Shown in pieces: positions 63,032-64,000 of a DNA stretch of 64,000 nucleotides. This DNA comes from Micromonospora sp. DSM 45708 (GTDB lineage Bacteria > Actinomycetota > Actinomycetes > Mycobacteriales > Micromonosporaceae). Position numbers and translations under genes: made by a program. Every line of letters begins with the position of its first letter. The first letter of the stretch is position 1. The notes under the pieces are model-generated. The model had not been told where the DNA came from. It was given only the letters and a program-made list of their open reading frames with translations, and did not search any database. Location: positions 4,526,001 to 4,590,000 of the forward strand of contig NZ_CP154796.1 in the NCBI RefSeq assembly GCF_039566955.1, read 5' to 3'.

Positions 63032-64000
63032 TCACGAGACGAGGCCGACCTTCATCGCCAGGTCGTGCGCCTCCTCCCGGGTGGAACGTGGGCCGTCGAG
63101 CAGATCCAGCGTGATCTGGCGGGCGTACCCGTTGAAGCGGATCGTCTCCGGTGCCGACTGGTACGCCTGCCCGAGGAAAGCCACTGCCGCTTCCGTGTCG
63201 TTCTTGCCGTAGTGCGCCCGCGCGACCTCGATGAGGTGACGCGCCCGGCGCGGCCTCGACGGAATCGCCGCCGCGTCGTGGCGACGCGCCTGCCGCACCG
63301 CCTCACCGGACTTCTGCAACTCCACCGACACCGTGACCGCGTGAGCCCCCATGACAACCCGCGAGAACGACGTCTGCGGCTGGTAGAAGTCCGCCGGAAG
63401 TCGATGGGCCACCCGGTCGGCGCGGTCCCAGAACCGCCAGGCCCGGCCCTCCTCGCCAGCGCGGGCGGCGGTATAGGCGGCCTCGAAGTTGACCGCACCC
63501 CACAACGCCAACAGATTGGGGTTCGCATCGTCCGTGTACGGCTCCAGAGCCGACAGAACGTCCAGGGTGACCACCATGGCGGTGTCCCAATCCCCCGCGT
63601 CCCGGTGCACCTGGCACAGGAACCACCCCGCGCACGCCACCGCCTCCGGATCACCGGACTCCTGCGCCGCCACCATCGCCCGGTCGGCGACCCGCCACAG
63701 CAACTCGGCGGCGGGTTGGTAGGCGAGGAACATCTGTGCCAGCCCGAGCGTCTCCGCCAACAGGGCCTGCGCCTGTCGACGCTCGCCGCCCTCGTACACG
63801 ATCGCGGCACGTTGCACGTCCCGCAGCAGCCCCGGCAGCACACCGCCCAGCACCGTCCGATGATCCGACGCCTGATGACGTGCCCGCCACGCTGCGTCGA
63901 GACGCGCCCTGAGGCCGGACAAGGATTCGGGAGGCACATCGGCGGAGATCGAGAAGCGATTCACCGCATCCCGCACCGACGCCAGCGCCGGATGCTCCGG
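63032..64000 (-). CDS. TPR-like C-terminal part of XRE-type regulator (N-terminus outside window)
   Basis: The frame is open to the window end. The visible 322 residues begin EHPALASVRDAVNRFSISADVPPESL and are helical repeats (GLLRDVQRAAIVYEGGERRQAQALLAETLGLAQMFLAYQPAAELLWRVADRAMVAAQESGDPEAVACAGWFLCQVHRDAGDWD). This matches the middle and end of XRE regulators like the one at 61597, with the helix-turn-helix expected beyond base 64000. A start at 63976 is possible but would give an unusual protein. The gap to the small ORF is 78 bases. Confidence 0.75.
   Translation of the reverse strand, partial: PEHPALASVRDAVNRFSISADVPPESLSGLRARLDAAWRARHQASDHRTVLGGVLPGLLRDVQRAAIVYEGGERRQAQALLAETLGLAQMFLAYQPAAELLWRVADRAMVAAQESGDPEAVACAGWFLCQVHRDAGDWDTAMVVTLDVLSALEPYTDDANPNLLALWGAVNFEAAYTAARAGEEGRAWRFWDRADRVAHRLPADFYQPQTSFSRVVMGAHAVTVSVELQKSGEAVRQARRHDAAAIPSRPRRARHLIEVARAHYGKNDTEAAVAFLGQAYQSAPETIRFNGYARQITLDLLDGPRSTREEAHDLAMKVGLVS

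Overview
The window is very GC-rich actinomycete chromosome. GTG and TTG starts are frequent, genes often overlap by four bases (GTGA/ATGA), third positions are almost always G or C, and many products are secreted or membrane-bound with Thr/Pro linkers. The gene set (CBM2/CBM13 secreted glycan-active proteins, LPxTG-type protein, rifampicin-monooxygenase homologues, XRE/TPR regulators) fits a soil Micromonosporaceae such as Micromonospora. This is inferred from style; no rRNA or other marker gene is present.

Region 1 (1-14.4 kb) is a glycan-utilisation region. A secreted clan-A glycosidase (cut by the window edge), an ABC sugar importer without its own ATPase, a cytosolic MGH1/GH63-like glycosidase, a LacI regulator and a secreted beta-helix/CBM13 protein share four similar operator-like palindromes. 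An enolase-superfamily sugar-acid enzyme with a GntR regulator, and a secreted CE1-type esterase with CBM2 preceded by a different LacI-type palindrome, follow. At 17.4-18.7 kb lies a CBM2 protein that closely resembles fungal Cip1.

Region 2 (14.5-28.8 kb) mixes small enzymes and envelope proteins: a PPOX-fold protein, a membrane-tethered HExxH peptidase, a GT-C-like membrane protein with a polyprenyl-phosphate sugar synthase, a secreted SGNH-like protein and a Tat-type multicopper oxidase. Two paralogous rifampicin-monooxygenase-like flavoproteins are present. One has a palindrome resembling the rifamycin-associated element; the other has a short leader ORF and a hairpin.

Region 3 (28.9-36.2 kb) has a minus-strand operon of acyl-CoA-dehydrogenase-like protein, PIG-L deacetylase, NodS-like methyltransferase and GT2, led by a translationally coupled 34-codon ORF. 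PPK2, a decayed CaiB/BaiF CoA-transferase, a YunG-like protein and a membrane NACHT NTPase follow.

Region 4 (36.4-49.3 kb) has a two-component system, then a tightly packed ten-gene operon: class III aminotransferase, epimerase, DPPR-synthase-like UbiA protein, three GT2s, two membrane-anchored EEP phosphodiesterases, a flippase-like integral membrane protein and a methyltransferase. It looks like a dedicated pathway for a polyprenyl-linked surface glycoconjugate, and the GT2-EEP unit is duplicated.

Region 5 (49.3-64 kb) has a small tryptophan/kynurenine-type operon (two TDO-superfamily proteins, a kynureninase-like PLP enzyme and a methyltransferase), secreted and sortase-anchored proteins, two regulator/enzyme pairs with visible operator candidates (HxlR/SDR and SRPBCC/TetR), and tandem XRE/TPR regulators running off the right edge. 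No tRNA, rRNA, CRISPR array, transposase or phage gene was recognised.
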